This document shows, one piece after another, positions 62,146 to 64,000 of a stretch of DNA of 64,000 nucleotides (its first letter is position 1; each line of letters begins with the position of its first letter). The notes under the pieces were generated by a model. The model had not been told where the DNA came from, searched no databases, and saw only the letters and a list, made by a program, of their open reading frames with translations. The translations under genes and the position numbers were made by a program. This stretch comes from Aureococcus anophagefferens (Eukaryota > Sar > Pelagophyceae > Pelagomonadales > Pelagomonadaceae): assembly GCF_000186865.1 (NCBI RefSeq), contig NW_008705579.1, positions 421,443 to 485,442 on the forward strand, given 5' to 3'.

Positions 62146-64000
62146 CTAGTCGTCCCAACCATCGTCGTCGTCGCTGTCCGGGATCGGCCGGTCCTCCCCC
62201 TCCGCGGCGGCGCGGCGCGCGCGCATTGCGGCGACGACGGCGTCGATGTCGTCGCCGGCGGCGTCGATGTCGTCGCTCGCGGGCGTGCCGAGGAGGGCGC
62301 TCGCCGTCGGGGGCGCTACGCCGGCGTCGAGGCGCCGGCGCGCTCGCGCTCGCGCCTCCTCGCGCGTCGCCCGTTCCGCGGCTAGTTGCTCCGTCCTTGC
62401 GGCGTCGCGCGCGGCTCGCTGGGCGGCCCGATCACGGGCCAGCCTCTCTCGCTCGACGCACTGGAGCTCGCGCTGCCAGCATGCGACGAAGCCCTGGAGG
62501 AGCGAGAAGACCTCGCCGAGTCCTCGACCCGGGCGCTCCCCAAAGTCACGGGCGAGGTCAGCGCCCGCGCGAGACGTCGCCTCCCGGGCGGCGTACAGGG
62601 CCCTGACGTGCGCCGAGAGCCAGTCCGCCCAGGTTTCGAGGGCCTCCGCATCCGGCGGGCCGGCGGCGGCCTCCGCGCGCACGAGACCCAGGTCCGCGTC
62701 GAGACGCGCGAGGCCCTCCTCGGTCTCGGCGTCGGCCCGCGCCGTCGCCGCTCCCAGGACGTCGGAGAGCTCGACAACGAGCCCGGATGCCGCGTGGGCC
62801 ATGTCGCTGTCGACCACGGCCCGGAGCACGACGCGAAGGAGGGAGTGGCCGCGCGCGCCCTTGAGCTCGCTCATCTTCGCGAGGCTCGAGAGGCCGACGC
62901 CCGCCGCCTGCCGCGACGAGCCGTGGTTGAGCGCGTTGCCGACGAGGAGGGCGACGCGGAGGACGTGCCGGAGACTCTCGCTGGCCGCGATGGCCTCGAC
63001 GGCGACGAGGCGCGCCCGGACCGCCCGGCCGACCGCCGCGAGCGCCTTCGGCGCCGTAAATTTGACGAGGAGGACGTCGAAGCGGGACCGAAGGCGCGGC
63101 ACGCCGAGGACGAAGGCGGCGACGTAAGCTTCCTGCTCCCGCAGCGAGCGCCCCGCGGCGTTCGCGACGGCGTCCCCGAGGGCCGCGGCTTCGGCCGCGT
63201 CGTCCTGCGCCTTTGACGGCAGGACGACGCGCCGCAGGAGCTCGAGCGTATCCTCGCCGAAGCTCAAGTCCGACGACGAGCCCGCCAGCGCGCTCGCGAC
63301 GACGGGTCCATCGGCGAGACCCAAGTCCCGGATCTTCTTGAGCACGAGCGCGACGCCCTGGGCTCGCTTCGGCTGGAGCGCCGCGACGTCCGAGGAAGGC
63401 GTCGCGCGGGTCGCGTCGGACGCCCTCGTGGACGATGGCCGGGCCGGTTCCACGGAGGTCCGGAATTCCGTCTCCAGCTCCGCCATCGCCGACCCGACGA
63501 CCGCGCGCGCCGCGTCGAACGACGCGTCGTCGCACGAGTCCCACCACGACGAGCCGACGGCGTCGTCGTCCAGCGGGTCCCAGAAGAGTCGCTTCGTGGT
63601 CACGGACGGTTTTGGACCGTCGACCGGCGCACGCGATGCGCTCTTCGCCGCCGTCGGAGCGCCCGCCGGCGCCCCGCGGAGTAGCGCCGGGTCCAGCCCC
63701 TCGGCCCGCATTTTCAACGCGACGGCCGCCTCCGGCACTCCCATGCGAAGCATGCGCTGGAACCGGACGGCCCGCGGATCGACGGGTTCCTTTGGATGCA
63801 TGTCCTGCGGGTCGAGGCCCTCGGCTCGCATCTTGGCGTCGACGGCCGCCGCCGGCACGCCCATCTTGAGCATGCGCTCGTACTTTTCGTATCGCGGGTC
63901 TTTGGGACCCGCTGGCTCGAGGACCGGGGCCTCGAGGACCACGGCCGCACGAGATCCGTCGGGGTCTTGCGCCGGCGCGACATCTTGCGCCTCTTGTCTG
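62146..64000 (-). CDS. Formin (FH2) with N-terminal repeats, 5' end beyond the window
   Basis: The frame is open to the right edge, so the N-terminus is missing; about 618 residues are seen. Two repeats RYEKYERMLKMGVPAAAVDAKM and RFQRMLRMGVPEAAVALKM, each followed by RAEGLDP, resemble the CCDC53-like repeats found in stramenopile formins. The FH2 domain begins with TTKRLFWDPL and contains RLRSRFDVLLVKFT and VGNALNHGSSRQAAGVGLSSLAKM, matching the lasso/knob and the GNxxN region that cap actin barbed ends. An Arg/Ala coiled helix and an acidic tail (PIPDSDDDDGWDD) follow. The FH1 Pro-rich region is not seen in this part. A role in actin nucleation is inferred. Confidence 0.8.
   Translation of the reverse strand, partial: RQEAQDVAPAQDPDGSRAAVVLEAPVLEPAGPKDPRYEKYERMLKMGVPAAAVDAKMRAEGLDPQDMHPKEPVDPRAVRFQRMLRMGVPEAAVALKMRAEGLDPALLRGAPAGAPTAAKSASRAPVDGPKPSVTTKRLFWDPLDDDAVGSSWWDSCDDASFDAARAVVGSAMAELETEFRTSVEPARPSSTRASDATRATPSSDVAALQPKRAQGVALVLKKIRDLGLADGPVVASALAGSSSDLSFGEDTLELLRRVVLPSKAQDDAAEAAALGDAVANAAGRSLREQEAYVAAFVLGVPRLRSRFDVLLVKFTAPKALAAVGRAVRARLVAVEAIAASESLRHVLRVALLVGNALNHGSSRQAAGVGLSSLAKMSELKGARGHSLLRVVLRAVVDSDMAHAASGLVVELSDVLGAATARADAETEEGLARLDADLGLVRAEAAAGPPDAEALETWADWLSAHVRALYAAREATSRAGADLARDFGERPGRGLGEVFSLLQGFVACWQRELQCVERERLARDRAAQRAARDAARTEQLAAERATREEARARARRRLDAGVAPPTASALLGTPASDDIDAAGDDIDAVVAAMRARRAAAEGEDRPIPDSDDDDGWDD

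Noticed and set aside
1..64000. CRISPR arrays, bacterial operons or ribosome binding sites
   Set aside because: The repeats are introners, hairpins or short tandem units, and the genes are eukaryotic with introns.

Overview
This window is nuclear DNA of a very GC-rich, gene-dense unicellular stramenopile alga, most likely a pelagophyte (Aureococcus- or Pelagomonas-like). The evidence is eukaryotic genes (proteasome alpha subunit, RPA14, TFIIIC, AIP1, kinesin, formin), spliceosomal introns, an ASAFAP-like plastid signal on one protein, DGAT2, and a family of ~190-200 bp 'introner' introns flanked by 8-bp target duplications, a type established for Aureococcus. The species is an inference; no rRNA, tRNA or organellar gene is visible.

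Layout. 1-13 kb: DGAT2, S46 peptidase, coiled-coil protein, KLHDC4-like kelch protein, plastid RCC-reductase-like protein, DUF2961/GH172-like secreted protein, RS/SAP-domain protein, RPA14, Mpv17/PMP22, sulfotransferase. 13-27 kb: low-GC F-box/LRR gene, a 1,935-residue secreted FN3/kelch/P-domain protein, a desaturase-Rieske fusion, then an EEP nuclease and a CDF metal transporter enclosed by diverged direct repeats and hairpin-rich noncoding DNA. 27-34 kb: Cys-rich repeat protein, a double-domain sulfotransferase, an unknown protein, a METTL21-type methyltransferase. 34-43 kb: FKBP, an EF-hand protein with two introners, AIP1/WDR1, SLC25 carrier, COG0523 GTPase, a third sulfotransferase locus, PSMA4. 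43-48 kb: a Sec14-membrane-EBP fusion joined through two introners, a Kua/TMEM189-type desaturase, a small zinc-ribbon protein. 48-53 kb: a head-to-head pair of a C7-cyclitol synthase and an O-methyltransferase/SDR fusion (predicted gadusol or 4-deoxygadusol-type sunscreen pathway), then a small methyltransferase. 53-64 kb: GTF3C3/TFC4, alpha/beta hydrolase, unknown gene, long-chain acyl-CoA synthetase, divergent kinesin, and a formin that runs off the right edge.

Organisation. Genes alternate strands and are packed tightly: many convergent pairs end within 50 bp and two overlap, and many divergent pairs share 90-300 bp promoters. Functional themes are lipid and sterol metabolism (DGAT2, desaturases, ACSL, EBP fusion), sulfation (three loci) and photoprotection.

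All exon joins were worked out by hand from frame, homology and target-site duplications, without transcript data. At introners the acceptor is the element's terminal CAG and the donor (GT or GC) comes from the duplicated host target.
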